This document shows, in pieces, positions 1 through 8,053 of a DNA stretch of 64,000 bases. Position numbers and translations under genes: made by a program. Every line of letters begins with the position of its first letter. Within the stretch, counting starts at the first letter, position 1. The notes below the pieces were generated by a model. It made no database searches, had not been told where the DNA came from, and saw nothing but the letters and a program-made list of their open reading frames with translations. Source of the DNA: JAAXGI01 sp965206975 (GTDB lineage: Bacteria > Gemmatimonadota > Gemmatimonadetes > Longimicrobiales > Gaopeijiaceae); contig OZ242253.1 of assembly GCA_965206975.1 (NCBI GenBank), positions 310,001-374,000 on the forward strand, read 5' to 3'.

Positions 1-273
1 TTCCACCTTGGCTTTGATCACGGGTGCCCAGGGCCGGACCTCGTCATACGTCGTCAGCGCCATCGGAGCCATGCCGCCTTCCTGGTGGCACTGCTGACAA
101 GACTGCTGCAAGATCGGCGCGACATCCTCGGCGAAGGTCGGGCCGGCATCCTGGGCCGCCCCCACGGCGGGATTCGAGAGAAGCCCCAACGCAGCCAAGG
201 CCAACAGTCCCCTCAAACCGCGTACCGGGCGTACTTGCACGTTCATCCGATCCCGCTCGGTCTCGACGTTCAT
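1..273 (-). CDS. c-type cytochrome domain protein, N-terminal part (runs off the window)
   Basis: The minus strand is open from an ATG at 273 to the window edge, giving 91 residues with no stop. A GGAGGG ribosome site lies six bases before this ATG, which decides the start over a second in-frame ATG at 246. A signal peptide (hydrophobic LLALAALGLLS, ending near GAAQ) leads into FAEDVAPILQQSCQQCH. CQQCH is a CxxCH haem-attachment motif of the kind found in planctomycete-type cytochrome c domains. The protein is probably exported, with covalently bound haem. The rest of the gene lies outside the window, so fused domains cannot be judged. Confidence 0.75.
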   Translation of the reverse strand, partial: MNVETERDRMNVQVRPVRGLRGLLALAALGLLSNPAVGAAQDAGPTFAEDVAPILQQSCQQCHQEGGMAPMALTTYDEVRPWAPVIKAKVE

Positions 274-349
274 TCGGTCCCTCCGTTTAGCCGGGGTGGC
301 TGTCATCCTGCCCCCACACATGATGCCTGCATCTCGGACTATCGATCGT

Positions 350-1231
350 CTATCGTGTCACCGTCACTCGAGCGTACGCATTCGTCCAGCAACAGTGCTG
401 CATCAGCGCACCCAGGTGTTCCAGCGCGGTGGCACGGAACACGTAGTCCCCGGGTTCGCTGAAGGTTACCGTCGTCGTGACCTCCCCGCTCGACCCTACG
501 TCGATCGTCTTCTGAGAGAAGCTCGCCTCAGCCGGTCCCTGATGGTGGTACCACGTCAGAGTCGTGCTCGGACGGGACAGGAGATCCACCCCGATGCCAA
601 GGCTGAAGGGCTCGCCTACCCTCGCCGTCAGTGGACCCGTCGTTGGACCCCGGCGACCCCTGCCCGACGGTCCGCTGTCTCCGAAGCTCAGCACTGGCGC
701 TTCGGGAGCGAAAGTAAGGCTCTCGAAGTCCTCCATGTCGAACTCGTCGTGGTCCGCCCTTGCCGGAGCGGAATACTCCTCTCCACGAATGCGTAGAGTC
801 CAGACGAGCCCATCACGAAAATCACCGGGCACTGTGACAGCGAAGGTGCTCTCGTGTCGGAGCTGCCGGCCTGGCTCGAGAGGAGCCACCTCGAAGAACG
901 TCGGCTGAAGGCCGTGGAACTCACTTGGCTCGATGTAGTTGTCCGGGCCGAGCGGGATATGAAGGGTCTCCTCGGTGTTCAGATTGAAGTAACCGAAGCT
1001 AAGCGTGATCGTCCCATCCGGGTTGGGGATCCATCCCTCGAAGATGGGGATGACGGGCTCGCCGAAAGGCAGCACCGTGGTGGGCCGGAACTGTGGCCAA
1101 TCGGCCGGAACTCGCTGCGTTGGCTCCTGAGCGCCCACTCCCGGCACGGACCAAAGGAGCGATGCCGCGACCACGAGGTGGCGTGCGTTCCAGCCCCGGC
1201 GCGGCGCTTCAGCCACTTCAGCCACCCCCAC
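350..1231 (-). CDS. secreted protein of unknown function
   Basis: A 293-residue protein with a GTG start. Its N-terminal export signal has basic residues RRGW, then a hydrophobic run LVVAASLLWSVPGVGA, then AQ. I do not recognise a named domain. The C-terminal third (about residues 195-293) has an Ig/beta-sandwich-like pattern with the motifs WYHHQGP and PGDYVFRATA. The same motifs recur in the decayed sequence immediately upstream at 1455-1862, so this is one of two neighbouring paralogues. No strong ribosome site is visible, so the exact start is uncertain. It lies downstream of the cytochrome start on the same strand. Function is unknown. Confidence 0.65.
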   Translation of the reverse strand: MGVAEVAEAPRRGWNARHLVVAASLLWSVPGVGAQEPTQRVPADWPQFRPTTVLPFGEPVIPIFEGWIPNPDGTITLSFGYFNLNTEETLHIPLGPDNYIEPSEFHGLQPTFFEVAPLEPGRQLRHESTFAVTVPGDFRDGLVWTLRIRGEEYSAPARADHDEFDMEDFESLTFAPEAPVLSFGDSGPSGRGRRGPTTGPLTARVGEPFSLGIGVDLLSRPSTTLTWYHHQGPAEASFSQKTIDVGSSGEVTTTVTFSEPGDYVFRATALEHLGALMQHCCWTNAYARVTVTR

Positions 1232-1454
1232 CGGAGACGTTACCCACGCCCGCGTGTCTCTCGCTCGTCTCTGAGCCGGTCGTATTGCTCATCGATCACG
1301 CATTGTCTAGGTGGCCAGGGCATACACACCGTACCGTACCGTGCCTCCAGCTGCCACTCGTCCCGCTGAGGCGATTCGGCAGGTGGAAGTAGATCGGTCC
1401 GCTTCCCCTCCCGCGTGCCGAGCCAGCCGCCAGGATCGAGCGACGCTGGCTGGC

Positions 1455-1862
1455 TCATGTGGGGATCGCTTCCCACGCCGATCCTCCCTCCTGCTCTAGG
1501 CTCATCCTGACCATAGTAGTGTAGTCGGTCGCGCACCGACAGAAGAACTCGAGGCCGGAGATGGCGTTGAAGGCGACAACCCGGAGCACATACTTCCCGG
1601 CCGATCGAGAGGAGATATCGGTCTCCACCCGTCCTTCATCGGCGACGTCCACTTCGTACTCTGAGGGGTTGAAGCTCACCTGCCCCGGGCCCTGATGCTT
1701 GAACTAGCGCAGCTTGACCGGCTGGCGGTCCTCACGGTGCGGACCGTCGCGGGACGTCCAGGCTGCACGGAGGCTGGCGCTTCGCTCGTGGCCATGGAGC
1801 GGGGTGGTCGTCTGGCCGATTCTCGGCTTCCGGGCCGCTACGCCGCCTGCGAGTTTACCGCA
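1455..1862 (-). pseudogene. decayed paralogue of the secreted protein at 350-1231
   Basis: The minus strand reads KHQGPGQVSF, then DEGRVETD, then SAGKYVLRVVAFNA, then a stop at 1455. This matches in order the C-terminal domain of the protein at 350-1231 (HHQGPAEASF, SGEVTTTV, PGDYVFRATAL). Reading further upstream in the same frame gives a plausible domain (RIGQTTTPL, SASLRAAWTSRDG) broken by a TAG just before FKHQGP, where the intact paralogue has a tryptophan. No start or signal sequence is found. I read it as a tandem duplicate that lost its 5' part and gained a nonsense codon. Confidence 0.55.
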
Positions 1863-1987
1863 TCCGTTCGCTTGCTACCGCTACGGGACTTCGGGGTAAG
1901 GGCGCTGCGCGAACTGGCGCAACGCAGGCCCAAGTCCAGACTCCGCAGCTAATCCCGGCTCCGCTCTTATCGCAATCAGGAGGGAAA

Positions 1988-2626
1988 GTGAGGAAAATCG
2001 TTCTAGCTCTCGTCACCTTGACTGCCACGCTCGTGCCCGGGTTCATCCGAGCACAGGACGGATATCAATTGGAATCGCTTCTCGTGAGCTCTGGCTCGGA
2101 TCCGATCACCAGCGGAGTCGCCGGCATTGCAAGATTCAGGCAGAGCAGCGGACGCTTTGCGGAGATCGCCGTTCAGAGCGAACAGGCATGGTTCGCCTAC
2201 GGCCAGTATTTCGAGAAGGGTGATCTTACGTTTGTGGCCGCAGGTGCGGTGGGTCATTTCCAGACCGCACCCCTGATGGGGCTGCGACTTGACGCCAGCA
2301 TTCGGCTAACCGAACGGGTTCGCCTGGATGCTCTTTACTGGCCGGGCGTGGTATCGGAGGAGCCCAACGACTGGAAGACGGAAAACGATGGGGTGAAAAA
2401 CCCGGAAAGCGTCTTCCACGGTCAGTTCGGGGGAATGCGTCTTGCGATCGGGCGGGTGCAACTCAGCTACTATATGCTGAACTTCTTGGACGATCCCTGG
2501 AATGAGTTGCCCGGAGTAAGTTACTCATGGCCCTTTCGGGACGACCTCGCAGTTTCCCTGAGTGCCACCTGGAACAACAATAGCCAAGATTGGTTGCCTT
2601 GGATCGGAATGGTGTGGAGCCCTTAG
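1988..2626 (+). CDS. secreted protein of unknown function, possibly a small outer-membrane barrel
   Basis: A 212-residue protein starting at GTG 1988, just after a strong AGGAGGG ribosome site at about 1979-1985. The first 22 residues form a signal peptide (RKIVLALVTLTATLVPG, then FIRAQ). The rest alternates polar and aromatic residues (RFAEIAVQSEQAWFAYGQYF, VQLSYYMLNFLDDPW) and ends in an aromatic-rich segment, as seen in outer-membrane beta-barrels. No catalytic motif or named family is recognised. It appears monocistronic, and the next recognisable sequence is an integrase relic. Confidence 0.6.
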   Translation: MRKIVLALVTLTATLVPGFIRAQDGYQLESLLVSSGSDPITSGVAGIARFRQSSGRFAEIAVQSEQAWFAYGQYFEKGDLTFVAAGAVGHFQTAPLMGLRLDASIRLTERVRLDALYWPGVVSEEPNDWKTENDGVKNPESVFHGQFGGMRLAIGRVQLSYYMLNFLDDPWNELPGVSYSWPFRDDLAVSLSATWNNNSQDWLPWIGMVWSP

Positions 2627-2640
2627 CATGAAGCAGGTCG

Positions 2641-2830
2641 GTCGGACCAAACTCGTGGGATCGGATCCGGGATGCTCGTGGGCTGGAGGGCGTCCGATTT
2701 CATGATCTGCGGCATGCCGTTCGCTGCGCCAAGGCCGGCATGGCTCTCGGCGGACTCCAGCAACGGCTCGGTCATGCGACCATCACGATGACCATGCGCT
2801 ACGTCGGTTGGGCCGGGCTACCGAATCCAC
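2641..2830 (+). pseudogene. tyrosine recombinase (integrase) C-terminal relic
   Basis: The plus strand translates as VRFHDLRHA, then LQQRLGHATITMTMRYVGW. These are the HxLRH box, the LGH box and the catalytic tyrosine region of tyrosine recombinases, in the right order and spacing. The N-terminal domains and first catalytic arginine are absent. After the tyrosine box the frame runs into the antisense of bioY. It is a leftover 3' end of an integrase, implying an old integration here. A T-arm-like structure lies about 1 kb away at 3889-3905. Confidence 0.7.
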
Positions 2831-3332
2831 CACGGGTCCAGACCGACGTTATCGCGGCCGCGACGACGGACTTTGCGAGGCCGCCCGAGAGGAAGGGAGC
2901 CACCCCAGAAGCGAATGCCTCCCCGGGTCCAAGCGACCACGCAAGCCGGAGCCAGCCCAGACTCAGGATGACGACATGGCCCACGACCATCACGACCAGG
3001 GCCGCCCTCAAGCGGGCCACATGCCCTCGGTCGGCGAACCAGCCCACAATCCCCGCAGCGAGTACGAACCCGACGAGATAGCCGCCCGTAGCTCCTGCGA
3101 GATGCGGCCAGCCAGATGCACCATCGGCAAAAACTGGCACTCCGGCTCCGCCAGCCAACAGATAGAGCACCAACGCCAACGCCCCGTCGCGAGCGCCAAG
3201 GAAGGCGCCGACCAAGACTACGGCTAGCGTCTGCGCACTCTGGGGCACTGAGGTTCCCGGGATCATTGCCGACACCCTCGCCGACACGGCAACCAAACAG
3301 ATCGCCAACGCACACTTCCCGAGACGCCGCAT
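2799..3332 (-). CDS. bioY: biotin transporter BioY (ECF S component)
   Basis: A 177-residue membrane protein with the BioY pattern: IPGTSVPQSAQTLAVVLVGA, then GALALVLYLLAGGAGVPVFA, then the glycine-rich GGYLVGFVLAAGIVGWF, with about six hydrophobic segments. BioY is the substrate-binding subunit of the energy-coupling factor biotin importer. No T or A component gene is nearby, so it may share a module encoded elsewhere or work alone. ATG 3332 (or GTG 3335) is preceded by GAGGG. The frame stays open upstream through the end of the DUF2203 remnant, so longer gene models should be trimmed to this start. Confidence 0.88.
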   Translation of the reverse strand: MRRLGKCALAICLVAVSARVSAMIPGTSVPQSAQTLAVVLVGAFLGARDGALALVLYLLAGGAGVPVFADGASGWPHLAGATGGYLVGFVLAAGIVGWFADRGHVARLRAALVVMVVGHVVILSLGWLRLAWSLGPGEAFASGVAPFLSGGLAKSVVAAAITSVWTRGGFGSPAQPT

Positions 3333-3464
3333 CACGGCTGGGTCCCTCGAGCCTCTCTGTGTCTGAGTCCCATCACTCCGATCGCCAGTAGACGGCAAGC
3401 TGCCAACCTCGCTCCGGCACCACCGGGTTTCACTTCCCCGCCGGTTCACCCTCATCCGGGCGGA

Positions 3465-3790
3465 GTGCTCTGCCGTTCGGTGCCGCGGGCCAGCGAACCC
3501 GCCATGGATGTCGTGCCAATGAGTGACCTGCGGCTTGCCCCGCTTCCAGCACAGGCATACCACGCGGCCCCCGACGTCGTCGGAAAATCGAGCAAGCCGT
3601 ATTCGATTCCCCCCGCCGGGAAGCGGATGTCTTGGGCTAGGATCGCGCTGCGAACGAGCCCCTCGATTTTCTCGACGGTTCGGTCGACCGCGGTCCGATG
3701 TCCCTCGAACTCACCGTGATCGGGGTTCTCGGTTTCCAGCACCTCGCATATCGGGTCGCTGAATGCCTTCCCGACCCTGCACCCCGTGTC
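3465..3790 (-). pseudogene. DUF2203 family protein, frameshifted
   Basis: One minus-strand frame ends in EYGLLDFP. Another frame continues with GGRVVCLCWKRGKPQVTHWH, then GGFAGPRHRT. Together they give the DUF2203 signature (GLvDFP, R..yLCWklGe..i..WH....GfagR). The shift needed lies around 3575-3585. After it, the second frame runs without a stop into bioY. The N-terminal part is short or poorly conserved. DUF2203 proteins are small and of unknown biochemical function. The frameshift could be real decay or a sequence error, but the two-frame match is clear. Confidence 0.6.
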
Positions 3791-3823
3791 TCAGAACCCT
3801 GTCAGCCGTCCCAACACCCCATG

Positions 3824-3851
3824 CAAAAGCCCCCGGCATCGCCGGGGGCTT
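3824..3851 (-). terminator. intrinsic terminator
   Basis: On the minus strand a perfect 10-bp stem (AGCCCCCGGC, loop GAT, GCCGGGGGCT) is followed directly by a short T run. It would end minus-strand transcription just upstream of the DUF2203 remnant and probably terminates a transcript through the structured element at 3875-3962. Confidence 0.65.
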
Positions 3852-3874
3852 CACAGGCCAGAAAACCCGTCGCT

Positions 3875-3962
3875 GCGGGACAGAGGCGGGGGGACTCAAA
3901 CCCCCAAGGGTAATCGAGACCCGCCGCAATTCGAGCGCACAGATGCGGGCCGTAGGTCCCGC
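3875..3962 (-). other. structured element with tRNA-like T-arm (possible tRNA remnant)
   Basis: Positions 3889-3905 form a perfect 5-bp stem with a 7-base loop. On the minus strand the loop is TTTGAGT, resembling a tRNA T-arm with C56 replaced by T. The whole 88-base stretch is closed by a perfect 7-bp inverted repeat (GCGGGAC/GTCCCGC), and a terminator follows on the minus strand. However, the T-arm is not next to the closing stem and no good D-arm is seen, so I do not call a functional tRNA. It may be a decayed or attachment-site-derived tRNA fragment. Confidence 0.25.
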
Positions 3963-3984
3963 TGGGGCGGGGACGCCCACGGGC

Positions 3985-4785
3985 TCAATAGTTGTGGTAG
4001 CCCTCCGTCAGCTCGATCCGGACTCCCGACGGGTCGGTGAGGTAGGCGATGTTGAGCTGGAGGGTGTCGATCTCGCGGAAGTCCGTGTCGAACTCGATTC
4101 CCTTCGCCTTGAGCTGCTCAATGTACGCCTGGAGGTTGTCGACCTCGAACCCGATGTGGTCGATCGCCCGCCCCTGCGTGGGGGCCAGCGCCTCGTCCGC
4201 AGTACCGAAGCTCAGGTTCATGCCCGGCACGTTGGTGGTCGTCAGGATGGTGCCGCGCGGCCGCAACTCGAGATCGAAGACGTCGAGATACCAGTCGAGC
4301 AGCTCCTCGAAATCCGGTGTGCGGAAGTGGACGTGATAGCCGACGACTTCCGAGGGCAGCATCTGGTCTTCCTGTAGCTCGACCAGGGCGCCGCCCGGCA
4401 TCGTCACGTAGGCGTTCAGCTGACCCTCGGAGCCCACAAACTCCCGACCGACCGAACGGCCGGCGGCGCGCCACTTGGCCAAGAAGTCCGCCATGTTCCG
4501 GACCTTGAAGCCGAAGTGATCCATGACCGAGCCCGCCGATCCGCCGGTCGGCTCACGGCCGCTGAGCGCCACGAGGAGCCCGGGCAACCGCACCGCGACG
4601 AGCGAACCCTTCTGCGTCACGACGCCACCGAAATGATCCACCCACAGCTGCTTGTGCAGCTCCACGTCGGAGACGTTCAGGTGCACATGGCCGTAGGTCA
4701 GACCAGCTTCGTTGGGCACCGCGAGCTGGCCGTGGGCTGGCGACACCAGTAACAGCAGAGCAACGGCAGTCAGTAGCAGCTTCAT
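3985..4785 (-). CDS. secreted VOC (glyoxalase/dioxygenase-fold) family protein, two domains
   Basis: A 266-residue protein. The start is ATG 4785, with AGGAG just upstream and a clear signal peptide MKLLLTAVALLLLVSPAHGQ. It has two tandem vicinal-oxygen-chelate domains. The first (about residues 28-140) has YGHVHLNVSDVELHKQLWVD and DHFGFKVRNM. The second (about 150-262) has YHVHFRTPDFEELLDWYLDV, IDHIGFEVDNL and a terminal VRIELTEGY. The H and E positions suit metal ligands. The family includes glyoxalases, extradiol dioxygenases and resistance proteins, and the substrate is not predictable here. The signal peptide suggests a periplasmic location. Confidence 0.82.
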   Translation of the reverse strand: MKLLLTAVALLLLVSPAHGQLAVPNEAGLTYGHVHLNVSDVELHKQLWVDHFGGVVTQKGSLVAVRLPGLLVALSGREPTGGSAGSVMDHFGFKVRNMADFLAKWRAAGRSVGREFVGSEGQLNAYVTMPGGALVELQEDQMLPSEVVGYHVHFRTPDFEELLDWYLDVFDLELRPRGTILTTTNVPGMNLSFGTADEALAPTQGRAIDHIGFEVDNLQAYIEQLKAKGIEFDTDFREIDTLQLNIAYLTDPSGVRIELTEGYHNY

Positions 4786-5063
4786 TTTTCGCTCCTCTTC
4801 CGTGACGAAAGACAACACAGCGGTCTTTGAGAGGCTCTTCGGAGCCTCCCATCCTGTTCGTTGGGCTGGCATTGTAACTGATCATGCGCTTTGGGGCACC
4901 TTTGTCGATGCGAGTAGGGACGCCTCGCGGGATCGTCGGAGGAGTGCGGCCACTGAGGAGGCTCTCAACGACGCTAGACTTTGCATCGGCGTAGTCCTGC
5001 GCACGAGTTTTCGTTTCCTCGACCGGCAGGCTTCACGTGCCTCTCGATCGGATCGTTTGAACT

Positions 5064-6716
5064 CGGATCCTGCAGGGAGAGGAGAAATAGGGCATCATGG
5101 GTGTGGATGGGACCGGAGGGGAAGTTGGCGGGGATATGGGGGGCTGACGGAGGGAAAAGAGGCGGCTCGGATCTGTGGTATTGAGTGGGCGGGGCGGTAT
5201 TGGACAGACGGGGAGGACGACTGGAGGGGAGAGGGCCTGGAGGAATGCGGGGCGGGAGTAGTCAGGCTGGGAGAGGAGGCGGGAGTCCGGAGGCGAGGCG
5301 TCTGAGAGCGAGGAGGATATGGGGTCTGGCGGGATCGTCACGGAGCAACTGGACGTAGAGCTTGCGGCTGTGGCGAGTGAGCTTGGCGGGCAAGCGGAGG
5401 AGCCAGAGCCGGAGGCGGTTGGGTTGAGCTGTGCGCCAGGCTCCGGAGAGGGCGGTGGTCCTGAGTGTGTGGAGGAGCTGGTAGGCGATGGCGCCGAGGG
5501 CCCAGAGGAGCGCGTTGCCATCGAGGTCATCGATGGCGGTGGCCCCTGCTCCGAGCTGGCCGAGTTCCTTGATCCTCTGTTCGACGACAGCGCCCTGGTT
5601 GTAGCGGCGCCAGGCGGTGAGGACGTGGATGCCTTCGATGTTGGTGAGTACGTGAGCGCTTAGTGGGACTTCGTAGGTGTCGAGCGCGAGGGTGTCTGGG
5701 CCTTGGAGCGGACGCCGTGTGTGGAGCGAGAGAAGACGGACGCCCCACAGACAGCCGGAGGTGGTCCAGAGCTCATGACCGGGGAAGATGTGCTCACCCT
5801 TGCGAGAGCGACGCCAGGGCTGGTGGTGGTCGGCAAGCCAGCGGTGGGCAGGGAGCTTGAGCAGGAAACGGACCTCGAGGTCATCGAGGGTCCGTACCAT
5901 GGATCGGCTGAAGAAGCCCTTGTCGAGACGCACGGTGATGGTCTCGACCCCCACGGAGCGCAGGCGCCCCACCAAGTCGGTGATCCACGCCTCGGCCCCC
6001 GCGGCGGTGGGGGCGTTGCCCGGGCGCCAACGGATGCCCATACAGTCTCCCGTCTCCTGAACGAAGGCCAGAAGCGGATGGTGCGACGGTCGACCGGGCT
6101 TGTGCGGATTGTAGCCCCGCTCGGCGCCCACTTGCTTGCGTCCGTAGCGCACGCTGACGGTGGAGTCGAGGGTCAGGGTCAGCGCCCGGGGCACGCCCCC
6201 CAGTCTCCAGCGCCGGCACACGATGTGCCACAGGAGTTCGTCGAGGAGGGGCACGAGCGGCTCACCTGCGCGGCGCAACCAGCGTCCGAACGTGGTGGGA
6301 TCGGGCAGGCGAGTCCAGCCGAACAGGCGTCGAATGCCGCGCCGGTCCAGGAGCGGCAAATCGTCGAGCACGCGTCCACCGTAGAGCAGAAGCACGACCC
6401 ACACCTCGACCATCAGGCTGGGACGGAAGAAGCCGGCAAGCCCTTCGCTCCGACGGTCGATCCAGGAGCCCAGGCCCATGCCGTCCCACAGATACCGGAC
6501 CAGAATCAGCCCGCCTCCATCGGTCAGATCCCGGGCGCTGTGACGAATCCGTAGCGGGGAGCCCTCACCTTGTACATGGGGCCGAGAACAGATACGATGG
6601 TTGCGCACCGTCTGGGTGCCTTTTGTGGCGAGGAACCTTCTTGGACGAAGTGCCCTCAACCTAAGGCCTTAGACGGTGTTTTTCTTCCCTATGCTACTCC
6701 CCTCATGCAGGATCCG
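5064..6716. mobile_element. IS1380-family insertion sequence
   Basis: The 1653-bp element is bounded by imperfect terminal inverted repeats: CGGATCCTGCA at 5064 and its complement ending at 6716, with similarity extending inwards about 30 bases (a shared ATAGGG). It contains one transposase gene on the minus strand. Size and transposase family agree with IS1380. I could not identify a target-site duplication. A G-rich stretch (5100-5260) lies between the left repeat and the transposase stop codon. Confidence 0.8.
5262..6659 (-). CDS. IS1380 family DDE transposase
   Basis: A protein of about 465 residues with IS1380-type motifs: LTLTLDSTVSVRYG (first Asp), RGYNPHKPGRPSHHPLLAF, then VRLDKGFFSRSMV (second Asp), and RRYNQGAVVEQRIKEL (Glu region) followed by LLWALGAIAYQLLHTL. 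The motifs are in order and uninterrupted, so the enzyme may be active. The longest frame uses TTG 6659, and GTG codons a few residues downstream are alternatives. It sits inside the terminal repeats at 5064 and 6716. Confidence 0.88.
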   Translation of the reverse strand: MRALRPRRFLATKGTQTVRNHRICSRPHVQGEGSPLRIRHSARDLTDGGGLILVRYLWDGMGLGSWIDRRSEGLAGFFRPSLMVEVWVVLLLYGGRVLDDLPLLDRRGIRRLFGWTRLPDPTTFGRWLRRAGEPLVPLLDELLWHIVCRRWRLGGVPRALTLTLDSTVSVRYGRKQVGAERGYNPHKPGRPSHHPLLAFVQETGDCMGIRWRPGNAPTAAGAEAWITDLVGRLRSVGVETITVRLDKGFFSRSMVRTLDDLEVRFLLKLPAHRWLADHHQPWRRSRKGEHIFPGHELWTTSGCLWGVRLLSLHTRRPLQGPDTLALDTYEVPLSAHVLTNIEGIHVLTAWRRYNQGAVVEQRIKELGQLGAGATAIDDLDGNALLWALGAIAYQLLHTLRTTALSGAWRTAQPNRLRLWLLRLPAKLTRHSRKLYVQLLRDDPARPHILLALRRLASGLPPPLPA

Positions 6717-6953
6717 GGGTCAATACCGTCTCAGCACGGCCGGATTCGACGCCGATTGGCGCGCGAACTCCGCGACGCCGCGCGGCGTCGCAGCGACCGG
6801 CCGTGAGATCGAGATCGTCGAGGTCCTGAACACGAGCCAGCCCGCGGCATCGAGATTCGCGTCGATCACTGGCGGGTGCGTTGTTCGGGCGTATTCGTCA
6901 TATCACCGTGATCCCGGTTCGAAAATATCCTCGACCTGGGTCGGCGGTCGGAA

Positions 6954-7040
6954 ATGTCCAAGACAATCCTGGTCATGCTCGGGACATCGTGCGCGGTGCC
7001 GAACCCAGGCACGAGCCCGGCACGGATTGCGTGGGCTCAC
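6954..7040 (+). pseudogene. possible N-terminal relic of a metallo-beta-lactamase-fold hydrolase
   Basis: The plus strand reads KTILVMLGTSCAVPNPGTSP. This resembles the first strand and loop of RNase Z-like and related MBL-fold enzymes (LVxLGTGxPNPxPxRSGP). The similarity stops within about 25 residues and no HxHxDH motif follows. It lies in the otherwise empty 320-base interval between the IS1380 element and the AbiEii gene. The stretch is short, so this is a weak call. Confidence 0.22.
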
Positions 7041-8053
7041 GCGACATTGGCCCTCGCCTCGAGATCGGCGCAGCGCTCGATGAGCGTATCGAACGATTCG
7101 GCATCGTCGAGCAGCATGCCGTCGGAAACCATCCTGTCGTAGTCCTCTGCGAGCGCGTTCCGAGTGAAACCGTCCGGTACCAGTTGCAGCTCACCCGAAA
7201 CGGCGGCCCCATAGTCGATCCACCGGCCCCCGGCGTCCTTCTCGCGAAAGAACGCTGCCTTGTGGCGGGCCACGGACAGGGCGAGTGCGCGATCGGCGAG
7301 CGCCTTGCCAGCGTATCCGGCTTCGTCCAACCGCGCGACGTCGTGCCAGTGGCGGGACTGTCGCTCGCCTCGGCGGCGTTGCTGGCGGCAGAACACATGC
7401 ATGGCAGTCGCCTTTTCCCAGAACGTCCGTTCAGCCAGCATGACCGACGGAGAAGCCGTTGGAAAAACGATGCCGGGGAGATGGGACGCCGCGTCGCACG
7501 CGACGGGGCGCTTCTCGTGGGGCTCTCCGGTCGCGCGCGCGCCGAACTCGACAATGACTTCGGGCCTAACAAATCCACGATCGTCGAGCAACGGCTCGTA
7601 GCGAACGAGCAGACGTTCGCCTGAAGCGCTCACCTCGGCGGAAAAGCCCGCCTCGCCGAGGCCCTCGCCGACCGCCGCGAGGGTTTCGCCCCGGATCCAC
7701 TCGGCGAGGCGTGTGCGGATGGTCTTGCTCCAGCGCTGCTCCTGGCTTCGCGTCGTCGGCAGCGCCTCGGCATCGGCTGCGGTCACGAGATCGGGTGCGA
7801 AGGCGCGGATGTCGTAAGTGACGTCGATATCCTCCGAGAACCGGCGGACGGCGTGGTAGGCCTTGGCGAGCGACGTACCGCCCTTGAACACGATGTTGGT
7901 GCCGAACGGTGCGGCGAACAGGACACGCAGCGTCTGGACGAGCCAGATATCCTTCTCCAGGAGGAACGCCCGCCGACCGCTCGCTTCCTGCGCGGCTCTG
8001 AGCGCCTCGAGCCTGTGCCCGGCCGGCAACGACTGGAACAGCACCTCAGCCAT
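7037..8053 (-). CDS. AbiEii/AbiGii-family nucleotidyltransferase toxin
   Basis: A 338-residue protein. The N-terminal half has the nucleotidyltransferase signature FKGGTSLAKAYHAVRRFSED followed by IDVT (GG-S ... D-x-D, about residues 57-80), an upstream EKDIWLVQTL helix, and a later EVIVEFGARATGEP segment. In AbiE systems this protein is the toxic NTase; related MenT toxins modify tRNA acceptor ends. Its ATG overlaps the end of the upstream antitoxin gene by 8 bases, so the two are translationally coupled. It is complete with no visible frame damage. Confidence 0.85.
   Translation of the reverse strand: MAEVLFQSLPAGHRLEALRAAQEASGRRAFLLEKDIWLVQTLRVLFAAPFGTNIVFKGGTSLAKAYHAVRRFSEDIDVTYDIRAFAPDLVTAADAEALPTTRSQEQRWSKTIRTRLAEWIRGETLAAVGEGLGEAGFSAEVSASGERLLVRYEPLLDDRGFVRPEVIVEFGARATGEPHEKRPVACDAASHLPGIVFPTASPSVMLAERTFWEKATAMHVFCRQQRRRGERQSRHWHDVARLDEAGYAGKALADRALALSVARHKAAFFREKDAGGRWIDYGAAVSGELQLVPDGFTRNALAEDYDRMVSDGMLLDDAESFDTLIERCADLEARANVA

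Noticed and set aside
3875..3962. Functional tRNA gene (Ser/Leu length)
   Set aside because: The T-arm does not adjoin the closing stem, the D-arm is absent and C56 is replaced, so only a structured remnant is reported.
5033..5530. Long proline/serine-rich reading on the minus strand
   Set aside because: Low-complexity frame overlapping the 3' end of the IS1380 transposase; caused by G-rich DNA on the plus strand.
5703..6554. 283-codon plus-strand reading
   Set aside because: Lies wholly antisense to the IS1380 transposase and lacks motifs.
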